Of a stretch of DNA of 24,863 bases, positions 1 to 7,585 are shown in pieces; position 1 is the stretch's first letter, and every line of letters starts with the position of its first letter. The DNA comes from an uncultured Collinsella sp. (GTDB taxonomy: Bacteria; Actinomycetota; Coriobacteriia; Coriobacteriales; Coriobacteriaceae). The stretch is taken from positions 1 through 24,863 of the forward strand of contig URTW01000004.1 of the NCBI GenBank assembly GCA_900550815.1, given 5' to 3'. The notes beneath the pieces were generated by a model, which was not told the origin of the DNA, did not search any database, and saw nothing but the letters and a program-made list of their open reading frames with translations. The position numbers and the translations under genes were made by a program.

Positions 1-86
1 CCGGTCAGAATGTTGAGTCCGTCCCCGATCTCCACCTCCGCCGAATCGATCAGAGCCAGATTTTTCACTCGTAAATGATAAAGCAT
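1..86 (-). CDS. recN: DNA repair protein RecN, N-terminal fragment (runs off the window)
   Basis: Only the first 28 codons are in the window. They read MLYHLRVKNLALIDSAEVEI and then GDGLNILTG, the standard start of the SMC-like ATPase RecN: a first beta strand, the ALI...E...GLN segment, and the LTG that leads into Walker A (Walker A itself lies outside). RecN acts in recombinational repair of double-strand breaks. The start is ATG at 84-86, preceded on the minus strand by a strong AAGGAGG site about nine bases upstream. The argR-type reading frame lies immediately upstream on the same strand (stop at 146-148), matching the argR-recN order known in many Gram-positive bacteria. The identification is firm despite the short length, because both the N-terminal pattern and the neighbour fit. 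Confidence 0.85.
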   Translation of the reverse strand, partial: MLYHLRVKNLALIDSAEVEIGDGLNILT

Positions 87-145
87 CCGCTTTCCGTTCC
101 TCCTTATCAGCGGTTCCCGCAAAAAATGCGTGAACCCACCTTACC

Positions 146-297
146 TCATCCCGCAATCAGCTTGCGGATCTTGTCCATCAGCACGATCGTATCGTCCACC
201 GTACGGACTGCGCACATGACCGTATCGTCCCCGGCGATGCAGCCGACAATCTCTGAAAAATGGATGGCGTCGAGCGCTGCCGCGACTGCCGCAAGCA
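146..297 (-). pseudogene. argR: Arginine repressor ArgR, C-terminal fragment cut at a junction
   Basis: The last 40 or so codons read ALDAIHFSEIVG, CIAGDDTVMCAVRT and end in MDKIRKLIAG. This is the oligomerisation and arginine-binding domain of ArgR/AhrC, including the diagnostic GDDT motif. The usual protein is about 150 residues with an N-terminal winged helix. Here the frame stays open to 643, but upstream of about 297 it no longer resembles ArgR: that stretch is the antisense of the corrinoid protein on the other strand. The DNA-binding domain and start codon are therefore missing. The position just upstream of recN on the same strand is where an intact argR would be expected. The truncation is either a real rearrangement or an assembly joint, and the exact breakpoint is uncertain by roughly 20 bases. 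Confidence 0.7.
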
Positions 298-932
298 CCA
301 CCGCAAGCGCCGATGACGCCCCCATCCGCCACATGGTCGTCTCGGGCCGCAAGGGCGAGATCGCGGCCGAGACCGAACGCCTGCTGGCCGACCACGACGC
401 CATGGACCTCATCAACAACCACTTTATCCCCGCCCTCGATGAGGTTGGCGTCCTCTTTGACCAGGGCAAGTTCTTCTTGCCGCAGCTTATGGCCTCGGCC
501 GAGGCCGCGCGTGTGGGCTTCGACACCATCAAGCGCCTGATGCCCGCCGGTGAGATTGCCGACAAGGGCAAGATCTGCGTGGCCACCGTCAAGGGCGACA
601 TCCACGACATCGGTAAGAATATCGTCAAGATGCTGCTCGACAACTACGGCTACACCGTCTTTGATCTGGGTCGCGATGTCGATCCGCAGGAGGTGCTCAA
701 GACCGTGCAGGAGCGTGACATTAAGCTCGTCGGCCTCTCGGCGCTTATGACCACCACGGTCGTCGCCATGGAGGAGACCATCAAACTGCTTCATGCCGAG
801 GTGCCGGGCGTCAAGATTATCGTGGGCGGCGCCGTGCTCACCCCCGAATACGCCAAACAGATCGGCGCGGACTACTACGCCAAGGACGCCGCCGAAAGCG
901 CTCGTATCGCCGAAGAGGTCTTTGGGCAGTAA
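298..932 (+). pseudogene. metH: Corrinoid-binding C-terminal part of methionine synthase (MetH-like), 5' truncated
   Basis: About 200 codons encode a cap domain (HFIPALDEVGVLFDQGKFFL, PQLMASAEAA) followed by a B12-binding domain. The latter has the signature VKGDIHDIGKNIV, in which the His of DxHxxG is the lower cobalt ligand, then the SALMTTT and GGAVLTPEYA strands. This matches the C-terminus of the short, reactivation-domain-less MetH-type enzymes that move a methyl group from methyl-tetrahydrofolate to homocysteine. A stand-alone corrinoid protein of a methyltransferase system is the alternative. The homocysteine and pterin domains are absent: upstream of about 298 the sequence becomes the antisense of argR, and no ribosome binding site supports the in-frame ATGs at 264 or 333. 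The stop is at 930-932. It is most likely a fragment rather than a working gene as presented here. Confidence 0.7.
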
Positions 933-957
933 CACAACGGAAACAACCGAGCACCAA

Positions 958-995
958 AACGTGCCGCACGCGCCACCTGGCACGCGCGGCACGTT
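958..995 (+). terminator. Hairpin after the corrinoid reading frame (possible terminator)
   Basis: The arms AACGTGCCGC and GCGGCACGTT pair perfectly over 10 bp. The stem continues for seven more positions with two mismatches to a four-base ACCT loop. It lies 26 bases after the stop at 932 and 46 bases before the next start. No clear T-run follows, so termination is not certain; it could also be a regulatory hairpin for the PFL gene. Confidence 0.45.
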
Positions 996-1040
996 AGAAT
1001 AGATAAGACTATGCTCGTTTTGGCAGATAGGAGCGCAAGA

Positions 1041-2405
1041 ATGGCGATCACGCCCGCAGAAATCGCGGAAACCCGCGGCATGGTTGAGGAGCAGAACCTC
1101 GACATCAGGACCATCACCATGGGTGTTTCGCTCATGGGTTGCGGCGACGAGAACCTCGACCGCATGTGCACGAAGATCTACGACCACGTGACGCACACGG
1201 CTGAGCATCTGGTCGAGACCGCCGAGAACCTCGAGCGCGAGTACGGCATCCCTATCGTCAACAAGCGCGTCTCCGTCACCCCGGTGGCGCAGATCGCCGC
1301 GTGCTGCAAGGATGAGGACCTCACCCCCATCGCGCATGCCCTCGACCGCGCGGCCGAGACCCTCGGCATCGACTACCTGGGTGGCTTCTCCGCACTCGTC
1401 CAGAAGGGCATCGGCGACGCCGACCGCCGCGTCATCCAGTCCATCCCGCAGGCGCTCGCCACCACCAGCCGCGTCTGCTCCAGCGTCAACGTCGCCAGCC
1501 TGCGTGCCGGCATCAACATGGCCGCTGTGCTCATGGCCGCCCAGACCATCATCGATGCCGCCAAGCTCACGGCCGACCAGGAATCCGTCGGCGCATCCTA
1601 TTTTGTCCGCTTAGCCTTCAGGGTCGAGGACTCCCGTGTTTTGGCGCGCGACGTCCAGGGCGGTGGCGAGGCCGACGCCGGCATCTACGTAGGCGTCTCA
1701 GTCCCCGGCGTTATGGCCGCAGCCCTGGAGACGCTGCCCGATTCCGCATCGATGATGGAAGTCGCCGAAAAGATTAAGCAGACCGCCTTTAAGATCACCC
1801 GCGCCGGCGAGCTCATGAGCCGCGAGGCCGCCCATCGCCTGGGTGTCGAGAAGGGCATTGTCGACCTGTCGCTGGCTCCCACGCCTGCCATCGGCGACTC
1901 CGTCGCGCGCATCCTCGAGATCATCGGCGTGGGCACCTGCGGTGGCCCCGGCACGACCTGCGCGCTCGCCATGCTCAACGATGCCGTCTAGATGGGCGGC
2001 GGCATGGCCAGTTCCAGCGTGGGCGGCCGCTCCGGCGCTTTCATCCCCGTGTCCGAGGTCGCCGGCATGAGCGCCGCCGTCGAGGCCGGCGCGCTTTCGC
2101 TCGAGAAGCTCGAGGCCATGACCTGCGTGTGCTCCGTTGGCCTGGACATGATCGCCATCCCCGGCGACACCCCGGTCGAGACCATCGCCGGCATCATCGC
2201 CGACGAGATGGCCATCGGCGTCATCAACAACAAGACCACGGCCGTCCGCGTGATTCCCGCCATCGGCAAGGGCGTGGGCGACTGCGTCGAGTACGGTGGC
2301 TTGTTCGGCCGTGCGCCCATCATGCCGGTGAACCCCAACGCCGGCACCGTGCTTGCCCACCGCGGGGGACGCTTCCCGGCTCCGCTGAACTCGCTCAAGA
2401 ACTAG
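1041..2405 (+). pseudogene. PFL family protein (UPF0210/DUF711-like), interrupted by an in-frame TAG at 1989-1991
   Basis: Reading through one amber codon gives about 454 residues, the normal family length. Conserved blocks are NLDIRTITMG near the N-terminus, IPIVNKRVSVTP, GGFSALVQKG, DLSLAPTPAIGDSVAR, then after the stop [38 protein letters not shown] and the C-terminal [11 protein letters not shown]. The start is ATG 1041 with AGGAG ending about seven bases upstream. The upstream half ends LNDAV-stop and the next codon continues in the same frame with MGGGMASSS. Family members that I recall have LNDxVK here, so AAG to TAG is a simple explanation. Residues around 185-225 also depart from the usual [15 protein letters not shown] motif. 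The small ACT-domain partner (UPF0237) often found beside this family is not seen. The biochemical function is unproven; the fold relates to pyruvate formate-lyase/ribonucleotide reductase barrels. Confidence 0.85.
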
Positions 2406-2422
2406 CTGAGGGGGACTGGCGA

Positions 2423-2556
2423 GGAGCCCCGGGGAGGGCAAATATATAAGGTCGCCTGCTCGGACAGTCCTGACTCGCACGGAGAGCACATTAAGTGCTC
2501 TCCGGCTCGTGCGGAACTCGCGATCGCCCTTATATATTTGCCCTCCCCGGGGCTCC
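2423..2556 (+). repeat. Structured inverted-repeat element, copy 1 (candidate 3'-UTR RNA)
   Basis: A 29-bp perfect inverted repeat (2423-2451 with 2528-2556; outer part GGAGCCCCGG, inner part AT-rich) encloses a core. The core holds TCGGACAGTCCTGA, a perfect 9-bp hairpin with loop ATTAA (2481-2503), and GTGCGGAACTC. A second copy with the same core words lies at 24090-24230 on the opposite strand. Between copies the distal part of the outer stem and the apical stem change sequence while still pairing perfectly. The element starts 18 bases after the PFL stop codon. It may be a conserved structured RNA, an unusually long transcription-end structure, or a small MITE-like element. Confidence 0.8.
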
Positions 2557-2671
2557 CGCACAACGGGACCTCAGTTGGGGTCTATCCCGGTTGCAGTTGC
2601 TTCGCTCCTGCACCACTTGGCTGGTGCGGCGGTTTGGCATTGGAACGGTTCTTTTCTGGTATATGCTGGTT

Positions 2672-2704
2672 GCGGCTCTTCTTTTGCGGGGAGTCGCTTT
2701 TTTG
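2672..2704 (+). terminator. Possible rho-independent terminator upstream of the methyltransferase gene
   Basis: GCGGCTC (2672-2678) pairs with GAGTCGC (2691-2697) with one G-T wobble, across a 12-base loop, and is followed at once by six T residues. It would end transcripts coming through structured element copy 1. The stem is short and the loop large, so confidence is modest. Confidence 0.4.
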
Positions 2705-2722
2705 TTGCTAGGAGGTTGGCCC

Positions 2723-3610
2723 GTGGTTGATGGGGATACTCGTTCTGAGCTGCTTTCTGCGGATTGGAATGGCGAATGGATGCGTCTGCAGGCCGCTCGG
2801 CATCGGGCTGATGATTCTTTTGAATGGGATAAGCGGGCTCGGCATTTTCGTCCACTGGAGACTGCTCCGTATGCCCGGGATTTTATGAAATTGCTGGCTC
2901 TTGAGCCTGGTGAGTCGGCGCTGGATATGGGATGTGGGGCGGGGTCGATTGCTATTCCGCTTGCTCAGGCTGGGCATCCTGTGATTGCTGCCGACTTCTC
3001 CCCCGCTATGCTGGGCACGCGTGATGCCGGCTCTGAGTACTTCGGACGCGAAAGGCGCATAACGCCGCGTGAGCTTGCGGGGGATGATGATTGGGATTTG
3101 GTTGGACCGGTCGCGAAGGCGGTGGATGTCGCCTTTGCCAGTCGGTCGGTTACGACGACCAATCTAAAAGGCGCGCTTGCCAAGCTTGATCGTACGGCTC
3201 GTCGTCGTTGTGCTGTCACGATGGTCGCCAACTCCAGCCCGCGCTATGATCTGCACTTGATGAACGCCATCGGTGCCTCGGTTACCTGCAGTAATGGCTT
3301 TGTGTATGCCTTTAACATCCTTATTCAGATGGGTGCGCTGCCGCAGGTCACGTATTTTGAATCGCCCCGTCGCGACACCTTCGATAGCCTTGAGGCGGGC
3401 GTAGCTGATTTTTCCCGTATGCTCGAGCATGGCAACGAGGATAAGATCGACCGCCTGCGCGACTACATCGCTCAACACATGATTGAGAACCCCCATGCCG
3501 GTGAGCCGGGCTCCAAGGGCGTGCCGCAGGGGCGCTATATGCTCGACCACGTCCGCAAAGTCCGTTGGGCGTTTATTGCATGGGAGCCGGTCTCTGCGCC
3601 CAGCTCATAG
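2723..3610 (+). CDS. Class I SAM-dependent methyltransferase
   Basis: A 295-residue protein. The S-adenosylmethionine binding motif I is LDMGCGAGSIAIPLAQ near residues 70-85, with the acidic end of strand 2 in VIAADFSPAML. The rest gives no clear substrate; the family covers small-molecule, RNA and protein methylation. The start is GTG at 2723, chosen because AGGAGG (2710-2715) lies seven bases upstream. The open frame continues upstream to 2495, but that part runs through structured element 1 and a possible terminator. The first 280 bases of the gene use noticeably more T-rich codons (gct, tct, ttt) and the DNA just upstream is AT-richer than its neighbours, whereas the second half has ordinary GC-rich codons. 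Part of it may therefore have been acquired. It stands alone, with yhbY 158 bases downstream. Confidence 0.8.
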   Translation: MVDGDTRSELLSADWNGEWMRLQAARHRADDSFEWDKRARHFRPLETAPYARDFMKLLALEPGESALDMGCGAGSIAIPLAQAGHPVIAADFSPAMLGTRDAGSEYFGRERRITPRELAGDDDWDLVGPVAKAVDVAFASRSVTTTNLKGALAKLDRTARRRCAVTMVANSSPRYDLHLMNAIGASVTCSNGFVYAFNILIQMGALPQVTYFESPRRDTFDSLEAGVADFSRMLEHGNEDKIDRLRDYIAQHMIENPHAGEPGSKGVPQGRYMLDHVRKVRWAFIAWEPVSAPSS

Positions 3611-3768
3611 CCCGTTCGCAGCCCGCGCCGCCCACTCACTCGGCATCCGCATTCTTTTTGAACTGGGCAAACGCGCTCCACACCGCGCCGTTCCTGCGCT
3701 ATCGTGGGACAGCTCACGTAGATTAAGGCCCCATCGCGGGGCGCCCCATACATAGAAAGCGAGAACCC

Positions 3769-4068
3769 ATGGCACTGACAGGAGCACAGGTCAAGCAGCT
3801 TCGCAGCATGGCCCATCACCTCAACCCCGCTATCATCATCGGCAAGTCCGACGTCAACGAGGGCACCGTCGAGCAGACGGTCGCCTACTTGGAGAAGCAC
3901 GAGCTCGTTAAGTGCTCCGTGCTCGATGGCTCTAGTCTTTCCGCCCGCGAGGCCGCCGAAGAGCTCGCTGAGCGTTGCCACGCCGAGGTCGTCCAGGTCA
4001 TCGGCCGCAAGTTCTCGCTGTATCGCGAGTCCTCGCGCAAGGACATCGAGAAGATCAAGCTCGTCTAA
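3769..4068 (+). CDS. yhbY: YhbY-type CRM-domain RNA-binding protein
   Basis: The protein has 99 residues, the usual length for this family. It starts MALTGAQVKQLRSMAHHLNP and carries the CRM-domain GxxG-type loop (IIIGKSDVNEGT, residues 23-34), followed by HELVKCSVLDG and the C-terminal VVQVIGRKFSLYRES strand. Bacterial YhbY binds pre-50S ribosomal particles and is linked to ribosome assembly. The start ATG at 3769 follows a purine-rich stretch (AGAAAGCGAGAA) that gives a weak ribosome binding site. A strong hairpin terminator follows at 4107, so it appears to be transcribed alone. Confidence 0.93.
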   Translation: MALTGAQVKQLRSMAHHLNPAIIIGKSDVNEGTVEQTVAYLEKHELVKCSVLDGSSLSAREAAEELAERCHAEVVQVIGRKFSLYRESSRKDIEKIKLV

Positions 4069-4106
4069 GAGCCAATGATCCGGCGAACCAACACATAGCA
4101 AGCTTA

Positions 4107-4139
4107 CGGGTGCCCAAGTACTTCGGGCGCCCGTTTTTT
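4107..4139 (+). terminator. Rho-independent terminator of yhbY
   Basis: CGGGTGCCC pairs with GGGCGCCCG (one G-T wobble) around a nine-base loop, and seven T residues follow. The T-run overlaps the stop codon of the convergent regulator gene (4138-4140), so the two genes end almost on top of each other. Confidence 0.9.
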
Positions 4140-7137
4140 ATCGCTCGACCAGCACGCGATTGAGCCGCCCCTCCACCAAGCGCTCGTATAGACGCCGCGT
4201 CTCGGGCTCGGGCACGCCATTGACCTGCTCCCTCAGATGGTGCATATGACCGCTGTATAGCTCGACGATATCGCGCCGCCGCCCCGCCGCACTGTAGACA
4301 CGCATGGCGCAGCGCACCATATCCTCACGCGCCGTTTCCTGCCGAAGCCCCGACTCCGCCAGCCAAATCGCCGACTGCAGATCGTTTTCTTCTAGAGCGG
4401 CATTTGCTCCCTTAATCATGCAATCGATGTACTTTGACTGCATAATGCGTCGCATACGCAAAAAGTAGGTGGGATTACAGCCATTGGGAACATACAGCGG
4501 TCCGGCATAAAGCTGCTCAATTTTAAGGCACAGCTCAACTAAATGGGGCCCGCGCGCACCCGTGCGATTTCCCAAAACCTCGCGGCTTATCTGGTCAAAC
4601 AGCCGTACATCGGTCTTGACGTAGTCGCCGTTGAGTCCGATGCATTCATTTTGGATGAGCACACACGACTTGCCATCCGGCGTCGGCCCCAAAGCCGACC
4701 GCAAGCGCGATATCGTCGAGTACAGGTTATTGCGGGCGCAATTGAACACGGCATGGGGCCACAGCTCCATGGCCAGCGTCTCACGATCGACGAGCGCATC
4801 CATGCCCAGCGCAAGCCGCTCGGCAAGTGTCGCCGCCTTCTTGCGACGCCACATTTTGTCCGTGATGGGAAACCCGTCGCGCTCGGCGCGAAACGCACCA
4901 AACATGCGAATCTCGATATGGTCGATGGTATCAACGGCTTCAACCTCGCCAGCCTGGAACAGGCGCTCGCCCTCCCCTTCCAAATCGTCGCGCAGCGAGT
5001 ACCGCGACAGTTCGCGCACGGGAAGCTTCTTGCGTATCCTGGCCGCCGGCTCGCCCAGACAATGCATGGCAAGGCGCGCAAAGAGCCGATACGATGGCTC
5101 TAGAATCCCCGCACGATTCATGGACATCCAGGCCGCAAGGTCGCTGTCTCGGCCCGCACAGGCCAAATGCAGCGCCACCATCCAGGCTTCTGCGCCACCA
5201 ACCTGCGTCTGGCTTATATCGAGCAACTCCGCTTCCTCGCGCACCGAAACCATCGATGTATTTCGCAGATATGCCGCGCGCTCCAGCAGCAATGCGTTAT
5301 CGCGCATGTACGCAATCGACTCCTCGGCAAGTTTGAGCACTTGGACCGCACGGAACTTTGCATTAACCGGCCGTCCCTCTGCCAGCGACTGCCAGCCTTC
5401 TAACAACAGGCCAAACAGCTGAATCTGGTTGTCGCGCATGCGCACGGCAAAACGATCGAGCTCGTTGAACGCCGCGTCGTCGGTTACCGGCAAGCCGGAA
5501 AGGAGCCGCCGTGCCGCCAACACCATGCGCACCCAGATAGCCATCGCCTTAAGTCCACGTACGTCGAGTGCCTCCCGCACCACCGTCATCTCGTCGTCGC
5601 GCTCGTCGGTTCCTGCAAACGCCCCGTCAAAGAGCTCCCCCAGCATGCTGTCGGCCCGTATAACAATCCCCGCGATGTCGAGCTCGCAGTCGTAGGCCTT
5701 GCTCGTTTTGAGCTGCTGTAGGACGCCGCCGTCATCTCCCCGCTCGGTCAGGCATCGCTTGACCTCGATATGCGCAGACAACATGTCGAGTGCGGTGTGG
5801 GACGTCTCTATTTCTGGCACGGCCAGGTTCGTAGGAAGCCCAAGCCCGTTGTCCCCATAGCAAACAGCCGTCAGTGTCTGGGCTACCCTCCATGAAACAG
5901 GGTCTATTTCACAGGCCGCCCGTTCGCCCTCGCGCTCGATGACCGATGCCATATAGCGGGCGAGCTTTGTGTTGGACACGCTGACCGCTGCCAGATATAC
6001 GCCAAGCGCCTCGGCAGGCGTTGGCTCTAGAGCCGGATCGTCGGCATCGATCGTACCCAGCGCTGCTCGGCAGATATCGGCCCCGTGCCCCGTCAGAGCA
6101 AGATCGACCCCATACTGCCCAGCAAGTTCAAGGACCGCATCACGGTCCAAAAAGGCGTCCGCCAGGCCCATCGCCGCATCGCATCGGCCCGCCTTAAGCA
6201 AAATCCGGGCCGCCCTCGGAACAAGTTCGGGGCGAACCTCGGCCACCAACTTACGCAAACGCAAGCGTCCGTTATCCTCCGTGCCCAGACACGTAAAACT
6301 CCGCTCGGCGGGGTCCAAGCCAAAGATCGGGTAGTCGCGTACAAAGTAGGACTGGTCGACCATCGACAGCCTCACCCCGCAAGCCTCGAGTTCTGCTATA
6401 TTGCCCTCGCCCATCAAAACCATGAGACACGCCACGCAAAACAGCGCATTATTGTCGAGTGAAGCCAGATCGGCAAGTGCCGCACCATATACGTTGACAA
6501 TCTCGTTTTCGAGCAGGCCGGCCACGTCGCCTTGGCCATACAGACCTGTCTGCAATGCCGAAACGAGCTCGGGCACGCCCTGCGTGAGCTGATAAAAGTC
6601 GAGCGATGTGCTGATCGAAAACGCCGATGCCCACGCCGAATACTCATAGGCATGCACCTTGAGCATCTGCGCATTGATTTTAACCGAATCGCCCAGCCCA
6701 TGAATCAGCTGACGATTTGAAGGACGGCAGGAGATAAAGACCCCTATCCCCATAGCGCGCAAGCCGCGAATCCTGTCGATGAGGTCTTCGGTATCGTGCT
6801 GATCGAGGTTTGGCACATTATCAATCGCGATAAGGGAGTGCGGTTTGTCTTTGAGTTCTTCGGTAACCACCTCGAGCTGCATAAACACCTCGCGCCCAAT
6901 GGCGCGATCGGCCTCGATAATCCGCACGGGGCCTCGCGTCGGGTCGCATTTAACCTCATGGGTGTACTGCAGCAACATCGAGGTCTTCCCAAACCCGTCG
7001 GGCGCATAAAGAACCACGATGCCGGCCTTTCGGCCCTTGGCGATAAGCTCATTCATCAAGCGTTCGCGTCGCACCATATAGCCTCCGCCCAGCGGCATCA
7101 GCTCGAGGTCGTCTATACCGCTCAAATCGTTTACCAT
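4138..7137 (-). CDS. Large P-loop (STAND-like) transcriptional regulator with C-terminal winged-helix and BTAD domains
   Basis: A 999-residue protein. Residues 45-52 (APDGFGKT) are a Walker A motif. LIAIDNVPN around 102-110 fits Walker B, and SCRPSNRQ a little further on resembles the strand and arginine seen in MalT/LuxR-type STAND ATPases. The middle (about 200-730) is helical repeat-like and not recognised. Near residue 735 a winged-helix domain starts (IEIRMFGAFRAERDG), with RETLAMELWPH and NNLYSTISRLRSALG, followed by a BTAD-like helical region to the end. This is the DNA-binding end of SARP-type regulators, placed C-terminally as in many Coriobacteriia. Such proteins are signal-responsive activators; the signal here is unknown. 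ATG at 7137 has GAGGAG five bases upstream. No partner gene is adjacent: yhbY converges downstream and a 387-base gap lies upstream. Confidence 0.85.
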   Translation of the reverse strand: MVNDLSGIDDLELMPLGGGYMVRRERLMNELIAKGRKAGIVVLYAPDGFGKTSMLLQYTHEVKCDPTRGPVRIIEADRAIGREVFMQLEVVTEELKDKPHSLIAIDNVPNLDQHDTEDLIDRIRGLRAMGIGVFISCRPSNRQLIHGLGDSVKINAQMLKVHAYEYSAWASAFSISTSLDFYQLTQGVPELVSALQTGLYGQGDVAGLLENEIVNVYGAALADLASLDNNALFCVACLMVLMGEGNIAELEACGVRLSMVDQSYFVRDYPIFGLDPAERSFTCLGTEDNGRLRLRKLVAEVRPELVPRAARILLKAGRCDAAMGLADAFLDRDAVLELAGQYGVDLALTGHGADICRAALGTIDADDPALEPTPAEALGVYLAAVSVSNTKLARYMASVIEREGERAACEIDPVSWRVAQTLTAVCYGDNGLGLPTNLAVPEIETSHTALDMLSAHIEVKRCLTERGDDGGVLQQLKTSKAYDCELDIAGIVIRADSMLGELFDGAFAGTDERDDEMTVVREALDVRGLKAMAIWVRMVLAARRLLSGLPVTDDAAFNELDRFAVRMRDNQIQLFGLLLEGWQSLAEGRPVNAKFRAVQVLKLAEESIAYMRDNALLLERAAYLRNTSMVSVREEAELLDISQTQVGGAEAWMVALHLACAGRDSDLAAWMSMNRAGILEPSYRLFARLAMHCLGEPAARIRKKLPVRELSRYSLRDDLEGEGERLFQAGEVEAVDTIDHIEIRMFGAFRAERDGFPITDKMWRRKKAATLAERLALGMDALVDRETLAMELWPHAVFNCARNNLYSTISRLRSALGPTPDGKSCVLIQNECIGLNGDYVKTDVRLFDQISREVLGNRTGARGPHLVELCLKIEQLYAGPLYVPNGCNPTYFLRMRRIMQSKYIDCMIKGANAALEENDLQSAIWLAESGLRQETAREDMVRCAMRVYSAAGRRRDIVELYSGHMHHLREQVNGVPEPETRRLYERLVEGRLNRVLVER

Positions 7138-7524
7138 GCCCGCTCCTCAACTCGACCGTATGGACACTGTAGCCGCAAGACCATACAAGCCGCGCTATGA
7201 ATAGAGCGACCTTGTGTTTTAGGTTGTCTTTTGGTACGCAAGCGGCAAGTTTTTGTACAGCAAGGGCCGATTGTTATTAATCCCCCGACTAATCGGTCTT
7301 TATGCAGGTAAATGAGCTTGTCAGCTTGTCCCATCTAAGCGGCAGTGTAACGCAGATGAACAAGGTTCAGCCATGTCATTCAACTCGCCTAGCACCCGCT
7401 ACCGTCTACGACCTTCTAGTGGCATTTTTGCATAGAATCTGATATAGAATGAATCAAGCTGTTGGGCATCCGGCATTCGTCAAGCTTGCGGCAAGATTTT
7501 GGTCAAGTGGGCGAAATGGGATAG
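7138..7524. other. Intergenic region upstream of the large regulator
   Basis: No credible gene is seen in these 387 bases. They must contain the promoter of the minus-strand regulator. The most visible structure is an interrupted inverted repeat, CCGATT (7267-7272) with AATCGG (7291-7296), enclosing ATTAATC and ACTAATC. It could be an operator, but this is weak. The 78-codon plus-strand frame starting at 7449 overlaps the nagB terminator and gene and is not believable. Confidence 0.5.
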
Positions 7525-7525
7525 C

Positions 7526-7553
7526 AAAAAGGCCCCCGCAAAGCGGAGGCCTT
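7526..7553 (-). terminator. Rho-independent terminator of nagB
   Basis: On the minus strand GGCCTCCGC pairs with GCGGGGGCC (one wobble) across a TTT loop and is followed by a run of T residues (plus-strand AAAAA at 7526-7530). It lies about 30 bases after the nagB stop codon. Confidence 0.9.
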
Positions 7554-7585
7554 AGGCAAGGCTATGTCGAGCTGCAGGATTCGCG

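Noticed and set aside
141..1337. A 398-codon minus-strand open frame across argR, metH and the PFL gene start
   Set aside because: It is antisense to sequence with clear corrinoid and PFL family motifs, has no recognisable domains and is a product of high GC content.
1989..1991. Amber codon as pyrrolysine
   Set aside because: The neighbouring corrinoid fragment brought this to mind, but no pylTSBCD or MttB-type gene is in the window and the PFL family is not known to use pyrrolysine. A point mutation is simpler.
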